From assembly GCF_000294775.2 (NCBI RefSeq), contig NZ_CP015506.1:3137501-3201500 (forward strand): a stretch of DNA of 64,000 nucleotides, given 5' to 3'. Positions within the stretch are counted from its first letter, which is position 1; each line of letters opens with the position of its first letter. Position numbers and translations under genes: made by a program. The notes below the pieces were generated by a model. The model did not search any database. It saw only the letters and a program-made list of their open reading frames with translations, and had not been told where the DNA came from. Source of the stretch: Cytobacillus oceanisediminis 2691. GTDB lineage: Bacteria > Bacillota > Bacilli > Bacillales > Cytobacillaceae. Positions 8,349 to 16,709 of the stretch are shown here, piece after piece.

Positions 8349-9488
8349 CTACTTAATGACTAGTGGCTTTTTCAAAGGAACAAAGTCCAAATCATAACCA
8401 AAAGCCCGCGGACCGCATACCTCAAGCGCTTCTTCTGTCTTCATTCTTTCATGTGCTGGAACGACAACAACTGTTCCGCGATATCCATATTTAACAATAT
8501 CGGTTCGAATTGGTTCAGCAGTTTCAGAGTCTAATATAGTAATAAGATCTGGAGGCAGACAGATCAATTTGCCATTAACAGTCAGCTTAAGCCACTCATT
8601 TTGAAAATCAATGACTGCAGTATTGCCTTTATGGTCACCAAGACCCTCCATCACTATTTGCCCCATAGAAAAACCTTTTGTGCTTTCTGCACCAAAGTCT
8701 CTGTTAATATCAACAATCTTACCTTTAAAAGCACTCCAGCCTCCGGTAATCCGTTCAACTACTTCAATGGGGTCATTATGAACATCTCGTGCTTCTCTTA
8801 CTCTTCTGCCCAATTCCAATGTCAAACTTACCGTGTTTGGAATACATGTGCTCCTAACTTGATCCCCATTCATTGGGTAACCGGCAATCCAGCTTATGCC
8901 TCCATATGCCATCGCTGTTTGTCGAACAATATTTTCAGCCATGTAAGCATCTTCAGAATCAACAATAGCTGCAAAGCCTTTTTCATTGATAGTCGCTACC
9001 GGGCTGGCAGATACTCCCCCTATATGAAAGGAAGTCATTTGCAGTTCAGGAAAAGCGCGACCCATACCATCTCCATCAATGACAGGAAGGCCCAGTTCTC
9101 CAGCGACTGCCATTGGCACAGTTGTATTAACTCCGCCAGCCTCAGGAGGAATTACCCCAGCAAAATCCTTGCCCACATATCCACTTAACTTTTGGAATGC
9201 AGTATTTAATTCATTGCCATTTGGGGTTTTTTCAGTCAAAACAACCGGGGCGCCTAAGCATCCGCACATAGCAATCATTGCATCATTAGGTATAGATTCA
9301 GGTTTGATTAATACGATTTCTTTTCCTTTATTAATTACGTTATAAGCCCATAATAGGCCGATTTCAGGATCTCCGCCCCCACCTGTTGCAAGGATCGATG
9401 CACCTAAAGTAATGTCATCAATATCTTGTTTCGTTAATATTTTATAATCGCGAACTCCCCAATTTTCCAGGATTTCGTAAACACTCAT
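8349..9488 (-). CDS. DUF917 family protein, copy 1 (S-Me-THD-like)
   Basis: The 379-residue protein starts MSVYEILENW. It has the family's TLGASILATGGGGDPEIG glycine segment near residue 30, PEAGGVNTT near 112, VIDGDGMGRAFPELQM near 133 and a C-terminal YGYRGTVVVVPAHERMKT. Pfam names this fold (former DUF917) after an S-methyl-thiohydantoin desulfurase, and members often neighbour HyuA-like genes. I set the start at ATG 9488, 7 bases after AGGAGG, because the paralogue begins with the same MSVY and upstream codons would run through the ribosome binding site. It follows the M24 peptidase gene by 35 bases. Substrate is unknown; a cyclic amide or thiohydantoin is plausible. Confidence 0.8.
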   Translation of the reverse strand: MSVYEILENWGVRDYKILTKQDIDDITLGASILATGGGGDPEIGLLWAYNVINKGKEIVLIKPESIPNDAMIAMCGCLGAPVVLTEKTPNGNELNTAFQKLSGYVGKDFAGVIPPEAGGVNTTVPMAVAGELGLPVIDGDGMGRAFPELQMTSFHIGGVSASPVATINEKGFAAIVDSEDAYMAENIVRQTAMAYGGISWIAGYPMNGDQVRSTCIPNTVSLTLELGRRVREARDVHNDPIEVVERITGGWSAFKGKIVDINRDFGAESTKGFSMGQIVMEGLGDHKGNTAVIDFQNEWLKLTVNGKLICLPPDLITILDSETAEPIRTDIVKYGYRGTVVVVPAHERMKTEEALEVCGPRAFGYDLDFVPLKKPLVIK

Positions 9489-9523
9489 GTCCATTCCTCC
9501 TCCTCGGGAAAACCCCAAAAAAA

Positions 9524-10630
9524 CTAATTGATAAGATCACGCCTTGTCTGGGTTAAGATTTCGTATCCGTCATCAGTAATAAGTACCATATCCTCAATCC
9601 TTACAGCCCCTACTCCCGGGAGGTATACGCCAGGTTCAATTGTTAAAACCATGTTCTTTTGCAATATATCGGTCCTTTCCTTATCAATAATTGGGCCTTC
9701 ATGTATATCTATTCCTAAACCATGGCCAGTTAAATGCGGAAAATATTCGCCATATCCTAATTCTTCAATTGCCCTTCTAGCTATGTAATCTACTTCACCA
9801 GCACTAATGCCTGGACGCAGTGATTTGATTGTATTTTGCTGGACTGTTAATATCTCATGAAATAACCTATATTGTTCAGGGGTGGTTTCACCGACAGAAA
9901 AAGTTCGTGTAATATCTGAGCAATATCCTCTATAAATCCCGCCCATATCCAACAAGTTTAGTTCATAAGGTTTCAATACCTTTTCAGATGAATATCTTTG
10001 AGGCAGCCAGCTGTTTTCCCCTGAGGCAAGAAAAGGCTCAAATGAAGGATTTTCTGAACCTTCTTTTAACAGGGTATAACGAGCAACTGCTGTAACTTCG
10101 TATTCCTTTATCCCAGCTTTTGCAACTTTAAGTGCTTCCCTCATTGCTTTATCTGCAATGTTAGCGGACTCGCGTATGATTTTTATTTCCTCATCACTTT
10201 TGATTGTTCGTAAATACTTCAATTCAGCTGCGATATTGATGAAGTGTCCATTTGATAGTTTTTCTTGAAAATACCTATATGTTTCATAATTAAGTTCTGG
10301 GAGCTCTACTCCGACTCTAGGGTTTTTCCATTGCTTGAAATGGTCAGTTAAGATATTAAGGTAATCAGGAGTATCCTCGGGGAAAGAAATAATATCATTA
10401 ATCCAGCAGTCTCTTTCTGCCCTTAATAAGTCCAATCTGGCAACCACATACTTTATATCGTCCTGTGAAATTAATAAAATACTAAAAGCTGCTGTATTCA
10501 TTCGCAGCCCACTAAAATACCTTATACTGGACCGATTTGTCAGGATGCAAAGATCAAGCTCCTTCCTTTCCATTACCTTTCTTGCTCGTTCAATTCTCTC
10601 TGTAAAAACTTTGGTTTCCAAGTTACTCAC
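9524..10630 (-). CDS. M24 family Xaa-Pro peptidase (creatinase-like fold), copy 1
   Basis: This 368-residue pita-bread-fold metallopeptidase keeps all five dimetal ligands: two Asp in LLDMGGIYRGYCSDITRTF, His in HLTGHGLGIDIHEG, Glu in LTIEPGVYLPG and Glu in VRIEDMVL. The N-terminal creatinase-like half occupies roughly residues 10-135. The family includes Xaa-Pro aminopeptidases, prolidases and creatinases, so it may cut a Xaa-Pro bond or another C-N bond made by the neighbouring ring-opening enzymes. The start is uncertain: GTG at 10630, or TTG at 10621 using AGGTGAG as its ribosome binding site. It follows the small winged-helix-like gene in the same orientation. Confidence 0.85.
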   Translation of the reverse strand: MSNLETKVFTERIERARKVMERKELDLCILTNRSSIRYFSGLRMNTAAFSILLISQDDIKYVVARLDLLRAERDCWINDIISFPEDTPDYLNILTDHFKQWKNPRVGVELPELNYETYRYFQEKLSNGHFINIAAELKYLRTIKSDEEIKIIRESANIADKAMREALKVAKAGIKEYEVTAVARYTLLKEGSENPSFEPFLASGENSWLPQRYSSEKVLKPYELNLLDMGGIYRGYCSDITRTFSVGETTPEQYRLFHEILTVQQNTIKSLRPGISAGEVDYIARRAIEELGYGEYFPHLTGHGLGIDIHEGPIIDKERTDILQKNMVLTIEPGVYLPGVGAVRIEDMVLITDDGYEILTQTRRDLIN

Positions 10631-10713
10631 CTGTTCTTTTTTGAGTTTTAATAGCTGGCTAAATTTAAATCAAGCTTTTAAAATTAACCAGCTATTACTT
10701 AATTTAATCACTT

Positions 10714-10989
10714 TTACAATGAATCTTTTATACTTTGTTCTACTTCGGGATTTAAAAGGTAAACTTTTCTAGGAACACGTGACTCTATATTGTTAGACGC
10801 TTGGCTTGCAAGTTCAAGAACAATTAAATGATCAATTAATGGCTGACAAATTTCGTCTATCTCTTCAGCAGAAAACCCCAGCTGACTAGCCAATTCTTTT
10901 CTTTCAATATATGGTTGATTTAGAATCGCCTTTACAACAAGCTTATTATTGTCATCTCGTAATTTAGATTGAATGATTTCGCTGTTCAT
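10714..10989 (-). CDS. Small winged-helix-like protein (91 aa), unknown function
   Basis: I do not recognise a named family. The 91-residue chain reads like a winged helix: KLVVKAILNQP (helix 1), ERKELASQLGFS (helix 2), EEIDEICQPLIDHLI (helix 3), then RVPRKVYLLNPE as a wing strand. Its ATG shares a base with the stop codon of the second DUF917 gene (TAATG), so translation is coupled to that gene. The tight coupling suggests an accessory subunit or a local regulator sensing the pathway substrate (inference). It is short for a stand-alone repressor with a ligand domain. Confidence 0.6.
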   Translation of the reverse strand: MNSEIIQSKLRDDNNKLVVKAILNQPYIERKELASQLGFSAEEIDEICQPLIDHLIVLELASQASNNIESRVPRKVYLLNPEVEQSIKDSL

Positions 10990-12164
10990 TATTTAGCCTC
11001 CTGTTTTTGTTTTTCCATTAACTTTTCAACAGGGACATAATCAAAGTCATAACCGAAATATCTAGGGCCAAACGCTTCAAGTCCTTTTTCTGTCTTCATC
11101 CGTTCATGGGCAGAAATCAAAATGATTGATCCGCGATATCCATATTTCATGATATCTGTGCGGATGGGTTCACCGGTTTCAATATCAACAATTGCAATCA
11201 AGTCAGGTGTCACACATTTTAATTCGCTATTGACCCGTAGATTTAACCACTCATTTTGAAAATCTAATTCAGCTGTTTGTCCCTTGTAATCACCGATACC
11301 TTCCATTATTACTTTTCCAAGTGAAAATCCTTTGTTCATCTCGCCGCCGAACTCTCTTTGTATATCAACGATTTTCCCATTGAATACTCTAAAGCTTTCA
11401 ATATTTCGCGTGTTTTTAATACTTTCCAAGATTTGCTCAACAGGATCATTGTGTCCTTTTCTCGCTTCCAAAACTGCTTTCCCGACATCCCATGCTATAC
11501 TCTGTGAGTTTAAGATGGATGTTCTTTTCACATCTGCGCCAGTCATTGTATATGTGGCAACCCATGAAATGCCACCGTAGGACATAGCTACTTTCCGTGC
11601 GATTGATTCTGCCATTAAATCATCATCCTGTGTATCAATCACTGTTGTATTCATCCGATCATCAGTAGATACAGTTGGAGAAGCATGAACCCCAGAAGTT
11701 GCCCAAGAAGTCATTTGTAATTCTGGGAATGCGCGGTTCATTCCATCTACATCGATAACCGGTAATCCAAGTTCACCCGCAACTGCATACGCAACGGTCG
11801 AATTTACACCCCCGCACTCTAAGGGACTTGTCGCTTGGAGTTTTTTACCCATATATGTCTCAAGAGTTTCGATTGCTTTATTTAATACATCTTCATTTGG
11901 CGGTTTTTCAGTCAAAACAAGGGCTGCACCTAAACAAGCTGGACTTGCAACCAGAATATCGTCCGGGATATCCATCGGATCAATCATCACGATATCTTTT
12001 CCTTCATCTAGTACTTTATAGGCCCATAACAAACCAATTTCTGGATCTCCGCCTCCTCCAGTTGCTAAAATAGAGGCTCCTAAAGTAATTTCTTCAATTG
12101 CTTTTTTATCTATCACCCTATAATTACTGATACCCCAATCTTTTAAGATGTCATAAACACTCAT
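10989..12164 (-). CDS. DUF917 family protein, copy 2 (S-Me-THD-like)
   Basis: The 391-residue paralogue of the protein at 8349-9488 shares LGASILATGGGGDPEIGLLW, PLECGGVNSTVAYAV, VDGMNRAFPELQMTSW and YGYRGSIILISAHERMKTE. It diverges in its central part and has a lysine-rich tail (EKQKQEAK). It lies 20 bases downstream of the short HyuA-like gene behind GAGGAGGGTATTTC. The order HyuA-short, DUF917, small protein suggests one complex distinct from the three HyuA-HyuB pairs. Keeping two divergent copies suggests two substrates or a heteromer. Confidence 0.8.
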   Translation of the reverse strand: MSVYDILKDWGISNYRVIDKKAIEEITLGASILATGGGGDPEIGLLWAYKVLDEGKDIVMIDPMDIPDDILVASPACLGAALVLTEKPPNEDVLNKAIETLETYMGKKLQATSPLECGGVNSTVAYAVAGELGLPVIDVDGMNRAFPELQMTSWATSGVHASPTVSTDDRMNTTVIDTQDDDLMAESIARKVAMSYGGISWVATYTMTGADVKRTSILNSQSIAWDVGKAVLEARKGHNDPVEQILESIKNTRNIESFRVFNGKIVDIQREFGGEMNKGFSLGKVIMEGIGDYKGQTAELDFQNEWLNLRVNSELKCVTPDLIAIVDIETGEPIRTDIMKYGYRGSIILISAHERMKTEKGLEAFGPRYFGYDFDYVPVEKLMEKQKQEAK

Positions 12165-12184
12165 GAAATACCCTCCTCAGTTGT

Positions 12185-13783
12185 TTAGCTAAATACTTTG
12201 CCTTTTACACGTACCCTGACTTTTTGTTTTTTACCTGGCATATATGCAAATGGGATCTCTTCAACATCGATAATTTCTTCAGTACCAGCAATTGCTCCAG
12301 CATTTTGCACATTCATTTTCGCTTGCGCTACAACACGGTCAATCGCTTCGTTTCGATTTTCCACAGCAAGGTCAACTGCCATTTCTGCAGATGCTCCAAT
12401 TTCTGCGATAGTTGTCCCGATTGCGCCGCCAACCTCAAAGTGATTAGGTAAGATTACTTCTGTGGTACCTTCTATGTCTTGTTGGGGGACTGCTAAGGCT
12501 CCTCCGCCAATAAAAATTGCAGGAATCAACCCGGACTCTGTTTTCATTTGATCAATAGCAATTTCAACTCGTTCCTTAATTCTGGCGTTTGCTTCCTTTA
12601 CTAAAGCAGATGATAAATTTTTAATAACACCTGGATGTGTTACATAGTTTGTATCAAAGATATCCAGTTTGCTGCTTAAGCGACCTGTAGCAACAGCAAT
12701 ATCATGCACCGTCAAAATTGGCCCTCCAAATGATTTGCCAAGCTTGACCAGGTTGTAACCAACACTTTCAGGTCCAAGGCCAGTTACATTGTTTTGCTGT
12801 GACTTTATTATCGTACCGCCACCTAAAGCAATCGATAATAGGTCAGGACAGCGTACATTGGTTTTAACTCCGCCAATGTTAACCGTAATAGAAGATTCTC
12901 TAGGAAAACCGTTTACAATATAGGCTACATCTGTGGAAGTTCCGCCAACATCTACCACTGCACCATTTTCAATACCCGATAAATAAACAGCACCCCTTAC
13001 TGATGCAGCTGGTCCAGAAGCAACTGTAAATATAGGGTACTCCACAGCGTGATCTGCATTCATAACGCTTCCATCGTTTTGGACGACAAATAATTTTGCA
13101 TTTATATTTCTGTCAGCAACAGCAGATTTGAATGCTTCAACGGCTCGTTTCATTATTGATTTAACAGAAGCATTTAATATTGTTGAATTCTCTCTTTCTA
13201 GCAGAGATATGGAAGCAATTTTGTGCGATTGAGTGATAAAAACTTCCTCTCCCAGATATTCCCTAGCAATCTCTAGTGCTCTGTCTTCATGTTTTGAAAT
13301 GATTGGCGAGAAAACCCCCGTGATCGCAACTGAACCAACTTTTCCTTTCATTGCTTTAGCCGCGTCCATGATTGCTTTTTCGTCCAGAGGAACAATATCT
13401 TTCCCGTTATATTCTGATCCGCCGCGAATAATGTGCACATGCTCTTTACCTCCAAGAGCAGCAATTAAATCTTCCGGCCATCCTGTCATAGGGGGAATCG
13501 CCGTTGTTGCAGGTGCTCCAATGCGAAAAACTCCTACTCTATCAAGATTTCGTCTTTCTATAATGGCATTTGTGGTATGGGTAGTACCTAATGAAACCAT
13601 TTCAATCTTAGAATGATCAACCTTACTCTGCTCAAGTAATGTATCCAAGGCATTAATGATACCTGTTGTAATATCCTCCGTTGTTAAAGATTTAGTCTTG
13701 GATATTACTTGATTCCCTTTCATTAGCACTCCATCGGTAAATGTTCCGCCGACGTCGAAACCAATCCTAATCTGTTCTGTCAT
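12185..13783 (-). CDS. Short hydantoinase/oxoprolinase N-terminal-type ATPase (532 aa)
   Basis: This HyuA-like protein carries FDVGGTFTDGV at residues 9-19, SLGTTHTTNAIIERRN, VASGPAASVRGA and VVDVGGTSTDVAY, so the actin-like ATPase core is intact. At 532 residues it is about 150 shorter than the other HyuA proteins here and lacks their C-terminal beta-rich extension. No HyuB gene is adjacent; a DUF917 gene follows 20 bases downstream instead. I infer that the DUF917 protein replaces HyuB as its catalytic partner. The ATG follows AAGGAGG. Confidence 0.85.
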   Translation of the reverse strand: MTEQIRIGFDVGGTFTDGVLMKGNQVISKTKSLTTEDITTGIINALDTLLEQSKVDHSKIEMVSLGTTHTTNAIIERRNLDRVGVFRIGAPATTAIPPMTGWPEDLIAALGGKEHVHIIRGGSEYNGKDIVPLDEKAIMDAAKAMKGKVGSVAITGVFSPIISKHEDRALEIAREYLGEEVFITQSHKIASISLLERENSTILNASVKSIMKRAVEAFKSAVADRNINAKLFVVQNDGSVMNADHAVEYPIFTVASGPAASVRGAVYLSGIENGAVVDVGGTSTDVAYIVNGFPRESSITVNIGGVKTNVRCPDLLSIALGGGTIIKSQQNNVTGLGPESVGYNLVKLGKSFGGPILTVHDIAVATGRLSSKLDIFDTNYVTHPGVIKNLSSALVKEANARIKERVEIAIDQMKTESGLIPAIFIGGGALAVPQQDIEGTTEVILPNHFEVGGAIGTTIAEIGASAEMAVDLAVENRNEAIDRVVAQAKMNVQNAGAIAGTEEIIDVEEIPFAYMPGKKQKVRVRVKGKVFS

Positions 13784-13982
13784 CTGTTTTCCTCCTTATT
13801 ATGCAATACTTAACTACCAACTAATTTATAAACCAATACCCGCCATAGTATCTTCTTACGCATATTGACTTTTGAAATAAGGACCATGATCTCATCTTAT
13901 AATTGCCTACCCATAAAGAAGGATTTTTACTAAATTACGGGTAAGCAATATCTGCAAACATATCCCTTATTCTATAAGGATG

Positions 13983-15323
13983 TTAATTTAAAATTTCACC
14001 TTCTGTTTCTCTAATAAAAAGAATTGTGATAAGAGTGATGACCATAAATATCTGGATAAATGATACTGTAGCGCCAAACACCCACCCCAATCCAATAACA
14101 AAACCTATCAGAGACGGTGCCACAGTGTTAGCCCAACGTTGTCCAGCTACACCCCAGCTGTATCCAACTCCTCTTACATTTGTTGGATAAATTTCACCGA
14201 ACCACGTATTCCAAACACCCCACGCTCCTAAGCTGAAAAAAGCTAAAGCAAAGTTAAAGATATAAAGCTGGAGCATATTAGAAGAATAGGCAAACGCAAA
14301 ACCAAATATTGCTGCAAATGTCACAAATCCGAACATAACCTTTTTGCGCCCGTATATACTTGTAAGATGACCTGATACCAAATAACCAGGAATTTGTGCA
14401 ATAGCAGATAAAGCCACAAAGCCCATACTTTGTCCCATTGATAACCCTTTTTGCTGCAGCAGAGTTGGGATCCAAGTGTATAAACCCCAATATCCAAAAG
14501 AAAATGCAAAATTTACGATTGTTTGAAGAACAGTAGTTGTTAACAGCTTACCTTTAAATATTTCAAAGAAGCTTCCTTGTTTAACTTCATAAACTACCAG
14601 TTCTGTTCCTGATTCCACTTTTGTTTTTCCTTCACTTAAATCTTCAATGATTTGCTTGGCTTCATCTACTCTTCCCTTACCTGCTAGCCAATATGGTGAT
14701 TCAGGAATTTTGGCAATAACAAATGCCCAAAGTCCAGCTAAGGAGCTTATGAATATGATCGCTCTCCACCCGCCTAATATCCCTTCAACATCCATAAGCA
14801 ATGCAGTTAACCCTATGGCTAATAATGTACCAATTGGCCATCCTGCAGATAAATATACTGCAGCTTTGCCACGCTGTTTCACTGGGAGCATTTCTTCAAA
14901 ATAGGGGAATATACAAGCAAGCACCCCTCCTAAAGCAAATCCGGACAATAAACGTAATGTGTAAAGCATTTCATAATTTGCTGAAAATGAACTGATGAGG
15001 GATACAACTCCATAAAGCAACAAACTGTATATTATTGATTTCTTTCTACCGATTTTATCTCCTATAATTCCCCAAACATATGTCCCGGGTATCATTCCTA
15101 GAAAGATAGATCCTATTAGTGAACCCACTTGAATGGATGTTAAACCAAAATCCGCTGCGATATTTCCACTTATCATAATGATTATCATCATTTCCCAGGC
15201 CTCAATAACAAAAGCCATGAATAACGCAAAACCTACAAATCTATGTCTTTTTGTAAAAGGCATAGTTTGAAATATTGATCCAACTTCTACCGATCTATTT
15301 TTTTCATGCGCTCTGGCCTCCAT
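13983..15323 (-). CDS. MFS transporter, probable organic or amino acid:proton symporter
   Basis: The roughly 446-residue protein has about twelve hydrophobic segments. The MFS signature GDKIGRKKS lies after the second membrane helix, a related YGRKKVMFG lies in the second half, and PESPYWLAGKGR precedes the central loop, as in sugar-porter and aromatic-acid-type families. It is the only transporter inside the hydantoinase island, so it is the best candidate for importing the island's substrate. I place the start at ATG 15323 (MEARAHEKN), 9 bases after a GGGGGG ribosome binding site; an upstream ATG abuts that site directly. It follows the racemase-like gene by 29 bases. Confidence 0.85.
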   Translation of the reverse strand: MEARAHEKNRSVEVGSIFQTMPFTKRHRFVGFALFMAFVIEAWEMMIIIMISGNIAADFGLTSIQVGSLIGSIFLGMIPGTYVWGIIGDKIGRKKSIIYSLLLYGVVSLISSFSANYEMLYTLRLLSGFALGGVLACIFPYFEEMLPVKQRGKAAVYLSAGWPIGTLLAIGLTALLMDVEGILGGWRAIIFISSLAGLWAFVIAKIPESPYWLAGKGRVDEAKQIIEDLSEGKTKVESGTELVVYEVKQGSFFEIFKGKLLTTTVLQTIVNFAFSFGYWGLYTWIPTLLQQKGLSMGQSMGFVALSAIAQIPGYLVSGHLTSIYGRKKVMFGFVTFAAIFGFAFAYSSNMLQLYIFNFALAFFSLGAWGVWNTWFGEIYPTNVRGVGYSWGVAGQRWANTVAPSLIGFVIGLGWVFGATVSFIQIFMVITLITILFIRETEGEILN

Positions 15324-15352
15324 GAAAATCATCCCCCCATTTAAGATATTCT

Positions 15353-16117
15353 TTATATTTTTAAACCATCGAATATTTTAAATTCCTTTACTTCATTAGC
15401 CGGCGGCGACTGATATCCTACCTTTTTACTATGGGTCCATGATAATTTTTGTTTTACTTCAACTAAAAACTCAGCATATTTAAATGGAGCAACACTAGCA
15501 TCAAGAACTGGTACTCCCAATTCTTCCTGTAATTCCTCAAAAAAGCCAAATTCGCCTGTGCAGCCTAATACGATGACATCTGCCCCATCATTCTCAATGG
15601 CATCATTAGCCGCAGCTCTAATTCTCCTCTTTGTTTCTTCAGGATCTTTCTGGAAATCATGTACCCCAAGCTCTAGCGATTTAAATGATGCTAGTTTGTT
15701 TGCAAATCCGTATTTGTGAACATTTTCTTTCATTTCTGGAATCCACTTTTTCCTGCCCACTAGAATCGAAAAATTTTCCCCCAGAGTTGTCGCAATATGC
15801 AAAGCTGCTTCGGCCGGTGCGGTAACGACCATTTTTTCAGCTACTTCACGGCATGCTCTTAAAGCAGGATCGTAAAAACAACCAATAATTGCTGCATCAT
15901 ACCCATCTTCTTCTGCCTTCTTCACCGTCCTGATTAACTCAGGAATGACCATCGCTTCATAGCAGTTATATTCAACATGAATCGGTCCTTCACCAGCAGC
16001 AAAAGAAACTACATCAACTTCCGTATTTGGACTTTTAAAAAATTCAAATTGTGTTCTAAATTCTTCATCAAAGACCTCTGTGTGTAAAGGATTAATAAAT
16101 AAAATTTTCTTCTTCAA
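15353..16117 (-). CDS. Asp/Glu/hydantoin racemase family protein
   Basis: The protein has about 254 residues with the two catalytic-cysteine contexts expected of the cofactor-independent racemase fold: IIGCFYDPALRA near residue 80 and VLGCTGEFGFFEEL near 185. VTAPAEAALHIA and DASVAPFKYAEF agree with the hydantoin-racemase branch. Such enzymes equilibrate D and L forms of hydantoins or amino acids through two cysteines. I prefer TTG 16117 as the start, 9 bases after AAAGGTGG; the ATG at 16126 abuts that site. An extended -10 promoter lies upstream at 16178-16186. It heads the racemase-MFS-HyuA/DUF917 segment. Confidence 0.8.
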   Translation of the reverse strand: MKKKILFINPLHTEVFDEEFRTQFEFFKSPNTEVDVVSFAAGEGPIHVEYNCYEAMVIPELIRTVKKAEEDGYDAAIIGCFYDPALRACREVAEKMVVTAPAEAALHIATTLGENFSILVGRKKWIPEMKENVHKYGFANKLASFKSLELGVHDFQKDPEETKRRIRAAANDAIENDGADVIVLGCTGEFGFFEELQEELGVPVLDASVAPFKYAEFLVEVKQKLSWTHSKKVGYQSPPANEVKEFKIFDGLKI

Positions 16118-16177
16118 ATTGTTCATCCACCTTTTTAATCAAATATTTTTAATTGTCTAACATTTTACTTATTTACA

Positions 16178-16186
16178 ATATTACCA
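16178..16186 (-). promoter_or_regulatory. Extended -10 promoter element upstream of the racemase gene
   Basis: The minus strand reads TGGTAATAT here, a TGnTAATAT extended -10, in an AT-rich gap after the DUF3830 gene. The same element with similar flanks occurs upstream of the XRE-cupin gene (26789-26797) and its pseudogene (29808-29816). This suggests shared transcription control. Confidence 0.4.
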
Positions 16187-16242
16187 TAAAAGTTTTTATA
16201 TAGCTGTAATTATTTCATAAAAAAATAAATATTTTTAATATT

Positions 16243-16689
16243 CTATTCATTTTCTATCATTTTCTCAATTTTTATTTTTTCAGTTCCATTTAACCAGATA
16301 CGCTCACCTACAGTTTCCAATAGTTCAAAATGCGTGTAATCAATTTGGGCAAATACATTAACCAGCTCATCACCTTTATTGCTGCGAGTATGTTCCGCCC
16401 CGTAATACATTGCTATGACCTCATTTACTTTTGAGTCAGTTTCCAATGGCCAATCCCTCCAATAAACAACTTCCCCTATACTTGTAAATATAGTTTGATT
16501 TTCTCTTTTAGGGAGGCCATTTGATTTAATGGCGAAGTTCAAATCCCGGCCAGACCATCGGGAATGCCTTACAACACTACATAAAGGGAGAGCCTCCCAA
16601 ACTTTTTCACAAGTCTGAGGGGCTTTGTCCTCCTTTAATGTGGCAGGGAAACTTTCTCCATTCTCAAAGGTAATTAATATACGTTTCAT
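16243..16689 (-). CDS. DUF3830 family protein (cyclophilin-like fold)
   Basis: The 148-residue protein matches the DUF3830 pattern: KRILITFENG start, ATLKEDKAPQTCEKVWEALP, RHSRWSGRD, NQTIFTSIGEVVYWRDWP and a tail of acidic and basic residues. Known structures of the family show a cyclophilin-like beta barrel, and the genes commonly neighbour hydantoinase/oxoprolinase clusters, but the biochemical role is not established to my knowledge. Here it lies 20 bases after HyuB2 behind GGTGGCGGTGA, so it is probably co-expressed with pair 2 as an accessory or substrate-binding protein. The reading of fold and association is from memory of the family. Confidence 0.7.
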   Translation of the reverse strand: MKRILITFENGESFPATLKEDKAPQTCEKVWEALPLCSVVRHSRWSGRDLNFAIKSNGLPKRENQTIFTSIGEVVYWRDWPLETDSKVNEVIAMYYGAEHTRSNKGDELVNVFAQIDYTHFELLETVGERIWLNGTEKIKIEKMIENE

Positions 16690-16709
16690 ATTTCACCGCC
16701 ACCGCCAGT

